In this document: piece after piece, positions 26,598 through 34,718 of the stretch | Layout: every line of letters begins with the position of its first letter | Position numbering within the stretch: the stretch's first letter is position 1 | From: Cellulomonas cellasea | GTDB taxonomy: Bacteria > Actinomycetota > Actinomycetes > Actinomycetales > Cellulomonadaceae | DNA: 64,000 nt | Direction of reading: 5' to 3' | Assembly: GCF_006538745.1 (NCBI RefSeq) | Contig: NZ_BJLR01000009.1 | Coordinates: 310,001 to 374,000, forward strand | Translations under genes and position numbers: made by a program | Notes under the pieces: model-generated | Told to the model about the DNA's origin: nothing | The model's input: the letters and a program-made list of their open reading frames with translations, nothing else | Databases searched by the model: none

Positions 26598-27635
26598 TCA
26601 GAGCTCAGGCGCGGCGCCGGCGTTGACGGCGACCCGGTCGCGCCCGCCGGACTTGGCCCGGTAGAGCGCCTCGTCCGCCGCGGCGTACAGCGCCCGCAGC
26701 GTCGTCACGCCCTCCCGCGCGTACGCCACGCCGATGCTCACCGACAGCGGCAGCGGCCCCTCGGGCGTCGGCAGCGGGCGGGTGCGGACGAGCGCGACGA
26801 CCTCCTCGGCGAGCTTCTCGGCGGTCCCGCCCGCGCGCTCGGTCACGAGCACCGCGAGCTCGTCGCCGCCGAGCCGGCTCAGCACCATCCCGGGGCGCTC
26901 GCGGCTGCGCAGGAGCGCCGCGACGTGGGCCAGCGCGTCGTCGCCGACGGGGTGCCCGCGGCTGTCGTTGATCGACTTGAACCGGTCGAGGTCGAGCACG
27001 AGCAGCGCCGTCCCCGCGCCCTCGCGGGCCAGCGCGGCGTGCCCGGCCTCGTCCAGCACGCGTCGGGTCGCGAGGCCGGTCAGGGGGTCGATCGCGGCGA
27101 GCAGGGTCAGCCGGGCGACGAGCGCGTCGCGCTGCTCGCCCGAGACCACGAGCAGCACGGTCATGACCCCGAGCGTCGCCCCGACGAACGCGACGTCCGT
27201 GACCGCGCGCTCGACGGGCAGGAGCGCGAGGGCGAGCACCGCGTCGGCGGCGACGGTCAGCACGGTGATGCCGACGGCGGCCCGCCGGCGGAGCTGCGAC
27301 GCGGCGAACAGCACGGGGAACGCGAGGAAGACCTGCCCGGCGGCGCTCGCGTCGCGCGTCGCGAAGTCGAGCGCGGTGATGAGGGCGACCCCGCCGGCGG
27401 GCATCGTGACCCACAGCCAGGTCGGGGCGCGGTGACCGCGCCGGTACAGGAGCGCCGCGAGCGGGATGGCCGTGGCGGCGGCCGCGAGGACCGCGACGCG
27501 CTCCCAGCCCGACGCGATGCTCGGGTCGACCGCGGCGAACGTGAGGATGACGACGGCGCCGACGAGGATGAGCACCGCGGCGGACCGGGCAGCGGCGACC
27601 CGGTCGCGCGGCTCGCACCACCGGCTTGACGACAC
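26598..27635 (-). CDS. membrane GGDEF diguanylate cyclase
   Basis: A 345-residue protein with about six membrane helices (AVLILVGAVVILTFAAV, VAVLAAAATAIPLAALL, LWVTMPAGGVALITAL, VFLAFPVLFAASQL and others) and a C-terminal GGDEF domain (AIDPLTGLATRRVLDEAG, LVLDLDRFKSINDSRGHPVG). The active-site signature is LGGDELAVL, a GGDEL variant expected to remain active. The position of the RxxD inhibitory site reads RPGM, so feedback control appears lost, unlike its convergent neighbour. The start is GTG 27635. Confidence 0.9.
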   Translation of the reverse strand: MSSSRWCEPRDRVAAARSAAVLILVGAVVILTFAAVDPSIASGWERVAVLAAAATAIPLAALLYRRGHRAPTWLWVTMPAGGVALITALDFATRDASAAGQVFLAFPVLFAASQLRRRAAVGITVLTVAADAVLALALLPVERAVTDVAFVGATLGVMTVLLVVSGEQRDALVARLTLLAAIDPLTGLATRRVLDEAGHAALAREGAGTALLVLDLDRFKSINDSRGHPVGDDALAHVAALLRSRERPGMVLSRLGGDELAVLVTERAGGTAEKLAEEVVALVRTRPLPTPEGPLPLSVSIGVAYAREGVTTLRALYAAADEALYRAKSGGRDRVAVNAGAAPEL

Positions 27636-27958
27636 ACCTGATCATCGGTCGTCCCCGGCCCGACCTGAGCACCGGACGCCCGCGTGACCCGTCCGGCTCG
27701 GCGATCACCCGGACGGGTGCCGCCCGCCGGACGCGCCCCCTCCGCCCTCGGTTCGTGCCCGGACGCGTCGAGGACCCCCTGGAGCTCGCCTGGCACTGGC
27801 CGTGCTCCGAGGCAGCCCTCGGCTGGCGGTGGACAGTCGACGCGGTACGTCTCGCATCTTTGCGCGTCCGAGACATCCTCGAGGAGCACCGCACCCCGGT
27901 CCGTGGTCACGACCGAAGCGGTCGTGAACGCACCTCGTCAGCACCGAAGCCCTGGCCA
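27636..27958. other. 323-bp stretch without a supported gene
   Basis: Open frames exist on both strands but none resembles a protein family or has a convincing start. The stretch holds the upstream region of the minus-strand cyclase gene and leads into the 5'-truncated recombinase. It may be residue of a mobile element insertion. Confidence 0.5.
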
Positions 27959-28400
27959 CGTATCAGCACCGACCACCAGAATCTCGAGGCCCAGCGCGAC
28001 GCGCTGACGGCGGCGGGGTGCGAGCGGATCTTCACCGACACGATGTCGGGGGCGAGTGAGTCCCGGCCCGGGCTCGCCGCGCTGCTGGACTACGCCCGGG
28101 CCGGCGACACGGTTATGGTCGTCGCCCTCGACCGGCTCGAACGCTCCCTGTCCGGTGTCATCCGCACGATCGAAACCCTGACGACCGCCGGGGTGCTGCT
28201 GCGGTCTCAGCGCGAGGGCATCGACTACGCGACCCCGACCGGCCGGATGCTCGCCGGGATCTTCGGGGCGCTAGCGGAGTACGAGCGCGAGCTGATGCAC
28301 GAGCGAGCTGCCGCCGCCCGCGCTGCTGCGCGCCCGGGGCCGGCACACCGGTCGGCCTCCGCGCCTGTCCCCCGCCCCAACCCGGCAGGTCCGCTTGCTG
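27959..28400 (+). pseudogene. serine recombinase/resolvase remnant
   Basis: The frame begins inside the catalytic domain of a resolvase/invertase: RISTDHQNLEAQRDALTAAG, CERIFTDTMSGASESRPGL, VVALDRLERSLSGVIRTIE, EGIDYATPTGRMLAGIFGALAEYERELMHER. The usual first residues (a GYAR strand) are missing, and there is no start codon in place. Near 28330 the frame shifts: the linker RARGRHTGRPPRLSPA is read in the next frame, and after about 28400 the DNA-binding HTH cannot be found. It is a fragment of a mobile element or phage resolvase, not a working enzyme. 28401-28639 holds nothing I can support. Confidence 0.82.
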
Positions 28401-28639
28401 CGCTTGAGCTGCGTGAGGTTGAGTGCGCGGGTTTCGAACGGCACGTGCCCGACCATCTTGAGCGGCTGGGGTGTCGACCCGGCCACCGCAGGGAAAGACG
28501 GCTGTGGCCGATGCTCCACGTCACCCGAAGCCATCCCATGCGTCCGCACGGCGGACGTTCGCGCGGCACGTCGCCCCGAGATGGCTCTTGCGATCGGCGC
28601 CGCCGGGCAGGCATCCGGCCAGTCTCCTACCGTCGAACG

Positions 28640-29113
28640 GTGATCACACCGTCGACCCCCGACTCGAGCGAGGACACCGGTCTCGACGCCGGGTTGCGCA
28701 CCTCGCGCCCACCGTCTCGCTTCTCACCCGTCCGCCGCTGGGTTCTGGACTCCGTCACCGAGCTGCACGGCCTGCGCGAAGGCCTGCGCCAAGAGATCAA
28801 CACGCGCGCCCGCGCGCGCGAGGACCGGCTCCTCGACGGCATCGCGCACAGCCTCGTGCTCGTCGCCTCCGAGCTCGCCACCAACGCCATCCGCCACGGA
28901 CGCCCGCCCACGATCGTCGAGCTCCTCCAGCACGACACCCTCTTCCTGCTGACGGTGGCCGACCACGACCTGAGCAACCAGCCCCGCATCGCCGGGGACC
29001 GCCCACCAGGTGAAGGCGGCTTCGGCCTGCAGATCGCCCGGCGCCTGTCGGTCGACGTCGGGTGGTACCGCACCAACACCGTCAAGGTGGTCTGGGCCGA
29101 GATCGGCCCGTAG
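28640..29113 (+). CDS. anti-sigma-factor-like ATP-binding protein (HATPase)
   Basis: A 157-residue GHKL-type ATPase resembling RsbW/SpoIIAB serine kinases, which hold sigma or anti-anti-sigma factors. The N-box is LVASELATNAIRHG and the G-box GEGGFGLQIARRL, ending in VKVVWAEIGP. TACCGT ends 6 nt before GTG 28640, so it is likely leaderless. The longer open frame that includes the recombinase remnant is not one gene. No sigma factor or STAS partner is adjacent. The SpoIIE-type phosphatase at 61991 is a conceivable pathway partner, which is speculation. Confidence 0.82.
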   Translation: MITPSTPDSSEDTGLDAGLRTSRPPSRFSPVRRWVLDSVTELHGLREGLRQEINTRARAREDRLLDGIAHSLVLVASELATNAIRHGRPPTIVELLQHDTLFLLTVADHDLSNQPRIAGDRPPGEGGFGLQIARRLSVDVGWYRTNTVKVVWAEIGP

Positions 29114-29139
29114 CCGGCCAAACGCATGAGACACGCACC

Positions 29140-29153
29140 CAAACGATCGTTTG
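29140..29153. promoter_or_regulatory. orphan palindrome CAAACGATCGTTTG
   Basis: A perfect 14-bp AT-rich palindrome of the TetR-operator style in a 125-bp gap between convergent genes, where no promoter is needed. It may be an operator left from a lost gene. Confidence 0.4.
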
Positions 29154-29238
29154 AGTGCACCCATGGCGATCGCGCCACAGATCCACGGCTCCTCTAGGCG
29201 CCGCGACGCAGGCATGCGGCCATGATGGCCAAGTAGAC

Positions 29239-30147
29239 CTAGGGCCCATCCGGCGAGAAGCCGGGGGCCGTCAGGTGGCCCGCAAGGAACCGCCCGGCGC
29301 GGTCGAGCGCGAGGTCTGCCTCGTCAAGTTGGCCGGCGAAGTGCTGGAACACGTGCGGCGCCCGAGCGACGACCTCGAGCGTCACGGTGACGTGGGCAGA
29401 CGCCGCGCGGGCAGCGAGCCTGGTCGCGTCGTCGAGCAAGACCTCGTTCGTCCCCACTTGGATCAACAGTGGGGGCAGCCCGTCGAGGTCAGCCAGGACC
29501 GGGCTAGCGAGCGGGTCCACGGGGTCGTGGTCCCCGAGGTACTGCGCCGCGTACCCAGCGACGTCCGCCGCGTCGAAGATCGCGTCGTCCGCCTCCTTGG
29601 CCCGCAGGCTCTCTCCGGTGAGCGTCAGGTCGACCCAGGGCGACATGACGGCGACCGCCGCCGGCTGCGGTAGCCCCACGCCTCGCGCGGACAGGAGCAG
29701 TGCGAGGGCGAGCCCACCGCCGGCGGAGTCACCTGCGACGACGACCTCCCCCGCCTCGTGGCCCGCGGCGAGCAGCCCGGTGTAGGCGGCGAGGCCGTCC
29801 TCGACGGCGGCGGGGAACGGGTGCTCGGGCGCGAGGCGGTAGTCGAGCGAGTAGGCGACCGCGTTCGCGCGGCGGGCGAGGGCGGCCGCCAGCCCGGCGC
29901 CCGATCGCGCGGACCCGATGACGTAGCCGCCGCCGTGCAGGTAGAGCAGCGCGGCTCCGGCGGCTCGTGGGGGCGCCAGCCGCAGCGCCGGTACGCCGCC
30001 GAGCCGGACCTCGTCGACGGTGACGTCGTTCTCGATCGGGCGAGCCGCGAACTGCTCGAAGCCGGCGCGCTGCTGTGCGAGGGTCTGGCGCTCCCGCTGC
30101 CCGCCGCGCAGCGCGACGTCGATGGCGGTGAGCTGGGCCTGCGACAT
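29239..30147 (-). CDS. HSL-family alpha/beta hydrolase (esterase)
   Basis: A 302-residue carboxylesterase of the hormone-sensitive-lipase family. The HGGG oxyanion motif is LLYLHGGGYVIGS, the nucleophile elbow GDSAGGGLALALLL, the acid residue lies near VLLDDATRLA, and the catalytic His is in APHVFQHFAG. The cytosolic product acts on short acyl esters in this family; the true substrate is unknown. ATG 30147 matches the start of family similarity. It is divergent from a marR gene, with dyads in the 96-bp gap, so MarR control is likely. Confidence 0.9.
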   Translation of the reverse strand: MSQAQLTAIDVALRGGQRERQTLAQQRAGFEQFAARPIENDVTVDEVRLGGVPALRLAPPRAAGAALLYLHGGGYVIGSARSGAGLAAALARRANAVAYSLDYRLAPEHPFPAAVEDGLAAYTGLLAAGHEAGEVVVAGDSAGGGLALALLLSARGVGLPQPAAVAVMSPWVDLTLTGESLRAKEADDAIFDAADVAGYAAQYLGDHDPVDPLASPVLADLDGLPPLLIQVGTNEVLLDDATRLAARAASAHVTVTLEVVARAPHVFQHFAGQLDEADLALDRAGRFLAGHLTAPGFSPDGP

Positions 30148-30160
30148 GGCGACCCCCTGG

Positions 30161-30217
30161 GTGACGTCACGATAGATTCCAGGGCAACTACCGCGACGCG
30201 CGATACATTCCCTGGAA
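30161..30217. promoter_or_regulatory. dyads in the hydrolase/marR divergent gap
   Basis: GTGACGTCAC (30161-30170) is a perfect palindrome. TTCCAGGG (30177-30184) and CCCTGGAA (30210-30217) form an 8-bp inverted repeat. GATAGATTCC and GATACATTCC are also near-identical direct copies 30-31 nt apart. These are candidate sites for the adjacent MarR protein. Confidence 0.6.
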
Positions 30218-30243
30218 CACAGTTCCTGAGGTGAGGAGGTCGC

Positions 30244-30735
30244 ATGGCAGCCGGCGCCGGAGCGGTGTTCATCGACCTCGTCCGCGTCGAGACGCTGCTG
30301 TACAACGCGGTGGACGCGCGGCTCAAGGCGACAGGTGGCCTGACACTGCCCCAGCTCGAAGTGCTGAGCATCATCCGCGACGTGCCGGGCTGCCGAGTGC
30401 TCGACGTCTCGCGCACGATCTCCATCACCGTCGGCGCGGCGAGCAAGGCCGTCGACCGTCTGCAGGAGCAGGGCTGGTGCCGACGCGTGACGGACCCCGA
30501 CGACCGGCGCTCCGCCAAGCTGTCGCTGACCGCGAGCGGCTCGGCGGCTGTCGACCGCGCCACGCCCGTGTTCGAGGCCGCCGCCGAGGACGTCCTCGGG
30601 ATGCTCGTGCCCGCGCACGACCTGGAGCACCTGGCGCAGACGCTGCAGACGGCACGAGCCACGCTCCAGCCCGCGGTGGACCGGACGGCCGGGCCTGCCC
30701 GTCAGCGCTCCGCGGACGGACCCGCCGCGCTCTGA
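30244..30735 (+). CDS. MarR-family transcriptional regulator
   Basis: A 163-residue winged-helix regulator. Helices LVRVETLLYNAVDARLKATG and LTLPQLEVLSIIRDV form the dimer/HTH scaffold, ISITVGAASKAVDRLQEQGW is the recognition helix region, and RRVTDPDDRRSAKLSLTASG is the wing with the conserved DxRS signature. ATG 30244 has GAGGAGG just upstream. It is divergent from the HSL esterase it probably represses. Confidence 0.92.
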   Translation: MAAGAGAVFIDLVRVETLLYNAVDARLKATGGLTLPQLEVLSIIRDVPGCRVLDVSRTISITVGAASKAVDRLQEQGWCRRVTDPDDRRSAKLSLTASGSAAVDRATPVFEAAAEDVLGMLVPAHDLEHLAQTLQTARATLQPAVDRTAGPARQRSADGPAAL

Positions 30736-30895
30736 GACCCAGGCAGAGCGGTCACCGTCACCGTGGGCGACCCCGCCGGGGAGCCCGAGCTCCTGCGCCC
30801 GCCGCGACAGGCGCGCGCCACCACGACGAACTAGCGCGGGGACACCGTCGTGCTCGAGCTCGACGTCGCCGTGCCCCCCGGGAAGTCCTTGTCGC

Positions 30896-31810
30896 TCAGC
30901 CCCGCGAGCCAGGGCCCGAGGCGGCGCCGTGACCGGGGAGCAGGTGCTCGCGCGCGACGTCGAGCACCGCCGCCGCGAGCGCGTCGTCCGCGACGCCGTG
31001 CCACGTGCCCGGCAGGCTGCGGTGCGTCCCGCGGGGCAGCGCGGCGGCGGCCCGAGCGGCCCAGCCGGTCAGGTCCGGCGAGCTGCCCGCGCTGTCGACC
31101 ACGAGCGCCGGGACCCGCACGGCCCGGAGCGTGTCGAGCGTCGTCTCGTCGCCGAGCCGGCAGTCGTGCACGAGGGTCGGTGCGAGGCGCTCGAAGGTGG
31201 CCCGGACGTCGGGCGGGGTCTGCGCGAGCGCCTCGGGCGGCACGCCGATCCCCTCGTGGAACCGGTCGACGGCGTCGGCGTCCCGGCCCGCGGCGACGAG
31301 CGCGGCGAGCTCGGCCGTGAACTCGCGCGACCGGGCGCGCTCGTCGGGGTCGTCGTCCCCGAGCGGCGGCTCGACGAGCACCAGCGCGGCGACGTCGAGG
31401 CCATGCGCGGCGGCGTGCAGCGCGAGCAGCGCGCCCGACGAGAACCCGTGCAGCAGCGCCGGTCCCCCGACGGCGTCGAGCACCGCCGCGAGGTCCTCGA
31501 CCTCACGCTCGACGGCGCCGGGCTCGGCGTGGGGACCGGTGCCGGTGCTCGCGCCGCGACCCCGGCGGTCGTACCGGACGACCGTCAGGTGCGGCGCGAG
31601 CAGCGGCGCGAGGCCGTCGAACGCGGAGAACGACCGGTCGTGCAGCGCGGGCTCGACGAGCACGACCGGCGGGCCGGCGCCGGTGCGGTCCCAGGCGATC
31701 ACGGTCCCGTCGGCCGAGCGGGCCGTGCCCTCGACGCGGTCCGGCGCGGCGGCGGGGTCGGCTGACCCGGCGGCGCGGGCCGGGTCGACAGGGTGCGGTG
31801 CAGTGTCCAT
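30896..31810 (-). CDS. alpha/beta hydrolase
   Basis: A 304-residue alpha/beta hydrolase. The core begins DGTVIAWDRTGAGPPVVLVE, the strand VVRYDRRGRGASTGTG follows, the nucleophile is the Ser in LLHGFSSGALLALHAA, and the catalytic His is in GTWHGVADDAL. ATG 31810 is chosen; an in-frame start further upstream adds MSPARPGGLTG. Substrate unknown; homologs are annotated only as alpha/beta hydrolases. Confidence 0.87.
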   Translation of the reverse strand: MDTAPHPVDPARAAGSADPAAAPDRVEGTARSADGTVIAWDRTGAGPPVVLVEPALHDRSFSAFDGLAPLLAPHLTVVRYDRRGRGASTGTGPHAEPGAVEREVEDLAAVLDAVGGPALLHGFSSGALLALHAAAHGLDVAALVLVEPPLGDDDPDERARSREFTAELAALVAAGRDADAVDRFHEGIGVPPEALAQTPPDVRATFERLAPTLVHDCRLGDETTLDTLRAVRVPALVVDSAGSSPDLTGWAARAAAALPRGTHRSLPGTWHGVADDALAAAVLDVAREHLLPGHGAASGPGSRG

Positions 31811-31859
31811 CCCCGTCAGACCGCCCGGCCGCGCCGGACTCATCGCCCGGCCGGCCCGG

Positions 31860-32636
31860 TCAGCGGAACCGGCGCCCCTCGTCGCGCCGGTACGCCGTCA
31901 CGGCGAGCGCCGCGAACAGCACCGTCCACCCGACCAGCACGGGCAGCGCGAGCGCGTACGCGGAGTACCCGGTCGCGACGTCGATCACGAGGTCGCGCGC
32001 GGCCCGCGTCGGCAGCGCGCGGGACATCGCGTTCATCCACCCCGGGAAGACCTCGGGCGGCATGAACAGCCCGCCGGCGAACGCGAGCGGGAACAGGACC
32101 GCCTGGACCACCGCGATGGCCGCCTTGTTGCTCAGCGCGTACCCGATCGCGAGCCCGAGCAGCAGGAACGGCAGCGCGACGACGGGCACGAGCGCGAGCG
32201 AGACGAGCAGGCGCTGCGGCGTGATGGTGGCCTCGGTGAAGACGATCGCGATCCCGATCAGCGGCACCAGGGCGAGCAGGCACCACACGATCCCGTTGAC
32301 GACGCGGCCCGCGAGCCGGGGCGCCGCACCGGCGGGCAGCGTGCGCAGGTACGGGTCGAACGGCATCGCGCGGTCCTCGGCGACGCCCGCGCCGAACGAG
32401 AACAGGCACGTCGAGATGATCGCGAACGTCGCGAGCTGCGCGGCCGCGGCCGTCGCGATGCCGGGGTCCTGCGAGACCTCGGGCTGCGGCACCACGAAGA
32501 AGAACATCGCGAGCGACGGGAACAGCAGGTTGCCGATGACCGCGATGGGCACCCGGACGGTCTCGAGGAACTGGAAGCGCGCGTGCAGGAGCGTGAGGTG
32601 CAGCGGGCTGCGCGGGGCGAGCGTCGTGGCGGTCAT
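31860..32636 (-). CDS. ABC-2 type transporter permease
   Basis: A 258-residue integral membrane subunit of an ABC exporter with six predicted helices (VIGNLLFPSLAMFFFVV, LATFAIISTCLFSFGAG, VWCLLALVPLIGIAIVF, VVALPFLLLGLAIGYAL, VLFPLAFAGGLFMPP, LPVLVGWTVLFAALAV). The helix with GGLFMPPEVFPGWM is typical of ABC-2 permeases in drug or antibiotic export. ATG 32636 overlaps the stop of the ATPase gene (ATGA). It is last in the four-gene minus-strand operon 34568-31860. Confidence 0.9.
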   Translation of the reverse strand: MTATTLAPRSPLHLTLLHARFQFLETVRVPIAVIGNLLFPSLAMFFFVVPQPEVSQDPGIATAAAAQLATFAIISTCLFSFGAGVAEDRAMPFDPYLRTLPAGAAPRLAGRVVNGIVWCLLALVPLIGIAIVFTEATITPQRLLVSLALVPVVALPFLLLGLAIGYALSNKAAIAVVQAVLFPLAFAGGLFMPPEVFPGWMNAMSRALPTRAARDLVIDVATGYSAYALALPVLVGWTVLFAALAVTAYRRDEGRRFR

Positions 32637-33631
32637 CGCGGGACTCCCTGGGGGACGGCGGTCGGGCCTTCGGCGGACGGCGCGGCGGCGCGGTCGGCCG
32701 CTCGGTCGGCGGCGCGCGCCGCGTCGCGGACGGGCTCCCCGCCGGTGAGCGCGAGGAAGGCCTCCTCGAGCGACGCCCCGCGGACCTCGAGGCCGCTGAA
32801 CGGCACGTCGTCGCGCACCAGGGTGCGGACCACGGCGTCGGCGTCCGAGGCGAGCAGGGTCCAGCGGTCGCCGTCGCGCTCCGCGCTCACGACCCCGGGG
32901 ATCCGGGTCAGCGCAGCGGCGGCGTGCTCGGGCACCGAGACCAGGACGCGGCGCACCGCCACGAGGTCGAGCACCGCGGCGAGCGAGTCGTCCGCGAGCA
33001 CGCGGCCCTCGCCGATCACGACGACCCGCTGCGCGAGGGCCTCGATCTCCTCGAGGTAGTGGCTCGTGAGCAGGACCGTCGCGCCGTCCGCGTGGTACTG
33101 CCGCAGCGCGTCCCACAGCACGTGCCGCGCCTCGACGTCGAGGCCGGTGGTCGGCTCGTCGAGCAGGACGAGGCGCGGGCGGCCGACGAGCGCGAGCGCG
33201 ACGGCGAGGCGGCGCTTCTGGCCGCCCGAGAGCCCGCCGGTCTGGCGTCCGGCGAGGTCGCCGATGCCGAACCGCTCGAGCACCTCGCCGCGCGGCATCG
33301 GGTCCGGGTAGTGCCCGGCCACGAGGTCGACGACCTCGCCGACCTTGAGCGTCGGCGGCAGCCCGGTCTCCTGCGGCGTCGTGCCGAGGCCGAGCCGGGC
33401 GACCGCGTCGCGGGGGCTGCGGCCGAACAGCCGGATCTCCCCGGAGTCGGGCTTCCGGATCCCGCTGACGAGGCTGAGCAGCGTCGTCTTGCCCGCGCCG
33501 TTCGGCCCGAGCAGCCCGACGAGCTCGCCCTCCGGGACGTCGAGCGACACGTCGTCGAGCGCGGTGACGGCGCCGAACCGGCGCGTGACCCCCTCGACCT
33601 GCACCACGTGGTTCGTCACTGCGCTTCTCAT
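32633..33631 (-). CDS. ABC transporter ATP-binding protein
   Basis: A 332-residue ATPase driving the adjacent ABC-2 permease. Walker A is GPNGAGKTTLL, the Q-loop lies in GTTPQETGLPP, the signature is LSGGQKRR, Walker B is LVLLDEPTTGLD and the H-loop is TSHYLEE. A C-terminal extension of about 100 residues, as in DrrA-type ATPases, ends in an Ala/Asp-rich tail. Its start lies 1 nt beyond the stop of the regulator gene, and its end overlaps the permease, so subunits are made stoichiometrically. The exported compound is unknown. Confidence 0.93.
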   Translation of the reverse strand: MRSAVTNHVVQVEGVTRRFGAVTALDDVSLDVPEGELVGLLGPNGAGKTTLLSLVSGIRKPDSGEIRLFGRSPRDAVARLGLGTTPQETGLPPTLKVGEVVDLVAGHYPDPMPRGEVLERFGIGDLAGRQTGGLSGGQKRRLAVALALVGRPRLVLLDEPTTGLDVEARHVLWDALRQYHADGATVLLTSHYLEEIEALAQRVVVIGEGRVLADDSLAAVLDLVAVRRVLVSVPEHAAAALTRIPGVVSAERDGDRWTLLASDADAVVRTLVRDDVPFSGLEVRGASLEEAFLALTGGEPVRDAARAADRAADRAAAPSAEGPTAVPQGVPR

Positions 33632-33933
33632 GACTGCGCTCCCTTGAGGAGGTCGGTGAGCCGGCGCGAGTAGCGCTCGAACGCGAGGCGCCCGCTGCTC
33701 GTCAGCTCGAGGTAGGTGGCCGGGGTCCGGCCCTCGTGGGTCTTCGTGACCAGGACGTACTCGGCCTCCTCGAGCTTGCGCACGTGGGTCGAGAGGTTCC
33801 CGGCGGTCATGTCCAGCAGACGCTGGAGCTTGGGGAACGAGACGCGGTCGCCGTGCGGCATCGCGGCCAGGGTCGCGACGACGCGCAGGCGGGACTGCGC
33901 GTGGATGACGGGGTCGAGGTCGTCGTCGGTCAC
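33628..33933 (-). CDS. winged-helix transcriptional regulator of the ABC operon
   Basis: A 101-residue single-domain winged-helix regulator: DPVIHAQSRLRVVATLAAM, SFPKLQRLLDMTAGNLSTHV with the recognition helix, KLEEAEYVLVTKTHEGRTP wing, and a C-terminal dimer helix. GTG 33933 overlaps the stop of the preceding membrane-protein gene (GTGA), and its own stop overlaps the ATPase start. It is a co-transcribed regulator that likely autoregulates through the 35-nt palindrome at 34585. Confidence 0.88.
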   Translation of the reverse strand: MTDDDLDPVIHAQSRLRVVATLAAMPHGDRVSFPKLQRLLDMTAGNLSTHVRKLEEAEYVLVTKTHEGRTPATYLELTSSGRLAFERYSRRLTDLLKGAQS

Positions 33934-34568
33934 CAGCCGCCCTTCCGCCGGGACACGTGCGCGAGGGTCGCCGCGGCGAGCATCCCCCCGCCGCCCGCGA
34001 GCGCCATCAGCAGGTAGGAGCCGGGGACCCCGAGCAGCGTCGTGGCACCGGCGACGAGGGCGATCCAGGCGCCGAGCCCGAACATCCGCCAGTCCTCCCA
34101 CATGGCCGCGCCGGCGGCGTAGAGGACGCCGACGACGAGCGCCGAGAGGGCGTTCCAGCCGAGCGCGAGCACCTCCCAGCCCGCCCCGGCCCGCGTCAGC
34201 CCGATCATCGTGAGCACGACCGCGCTGAAGCCGATGGTCCACGTCCAGCCGTACATCGACCCGGTGCGCTCGCTCGCCCCCCGGACCCCCGCGGTGCGCC
34301 GGGCGATGTGCGCGATCGTCACCGCGAGCGCCGCGCTGAGGAGGACGCCGAAGACCGTGAACGCAGCCCCGCCGGGGTGCCCGTACGGCTCGGCGCGGGC
34401 GGAGGACCACAGCACGAGGTAGCCGACGAGCCACGCGACACCCCACGCGCCGAAGAGCACGCGCGGGTCGGGCGCGACCTGGTCGCGGACGCGCGCCCGC
34501 TGCGCCTGGATGATCGCGAGGCTCTCCGCGAGGTCGAGCGGCTCGTCGGACGCGTCGTCGGGTGCCAT
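33930..34568 (-). CDS. multi-pass membrane protein of unknown function
   Basis: A 212-residue protein with a short acidic cytosolic N-terminus (DDASDEPLDLAESLAIIQAQ) and about six membrane helices (VLFGAWGVAWLVGYLVLW, FTVFGVLLSAALAVTIA, WTIGFSAVVLTMIGL, LSALVVGVLYAAGAAM, LGAWIALVAGATTLLG, LLMALAGGGGMLAAATL). It is the first gene of the operon with a winged-helix regulator and an ABC exporter. It might sense or accompany the transport substrate, but the family role is not known to me. Confidence 0.75.
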   Translation of the reverse strand: MAPDDASDEPLDLAESLAIIQAQRARVRDQVAPDPRVLFGAWGVAWLVGYLVLWSSARAEPYGHPGGAAFTVFGVLLSAALAVTIAHIARRTAGVRGASERTGSMYGWTWTIGFSAVVLTMIGLTRAGAGWEVLALGWNALSALVVGVLYAAGAAMWEDWRMFGLGAWIALVAGATTLLGVPGSYLLMALAGGGGMLAAATLAHVSRRKGGW

Positions 34569-34584
34569 AGGTGCGACCCTTCCC

Positions 34585-34619
34585 GTGCAGAGGACTTTGC
34601 ACTGCAAACTACTCTGCAC
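34585..34619. promoter_or_regulatory. 35-nt nested palindrome upstream of the ABC operon
   Basis: Outer arms GTGCAGAG (34585-34592) and CTCTGCAC (34612-34619) are perfect inverted copies. Inside them TTTGCA and TGCAAA flank a single central C. The element starts 17 bp upstream of the first gene of the operon, in unusually AT-rich DNA, and is very likely the operator of the co-transcribed winged-helix regulator. Confidence 0.75.
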
Positions 34620-34718
34620 TGACCGCGGGCACAAGGGGTCCGGGCGACGGGACGGGGCACGACGAGGCCCCGCAGCGCTCGGGGGGACGAGCGGCGACGG
34701 GGCCGTGGTGGTGGGGCG

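Noticed and set aside
27636-27958. Minus-strand ORF (from about 27910) overlapping the cyclase upstream region
   Set aside because: No start signal, no family resemblance, and it runs into the GGDEF gene in another frame.
30161-30171. CGTCACG near 30165 as a third ECF41 promoter
   Set aside because: At N16 the sequence is not CGTC, so the two-element promoter is not present.
30736-30895. ORF 30850 (LELDVAVPPGKSLSLS) as a gene
   Set aside because: It runs into antisense sequence of the hydrolase gene and has no homology pattern beyond a short stretch.
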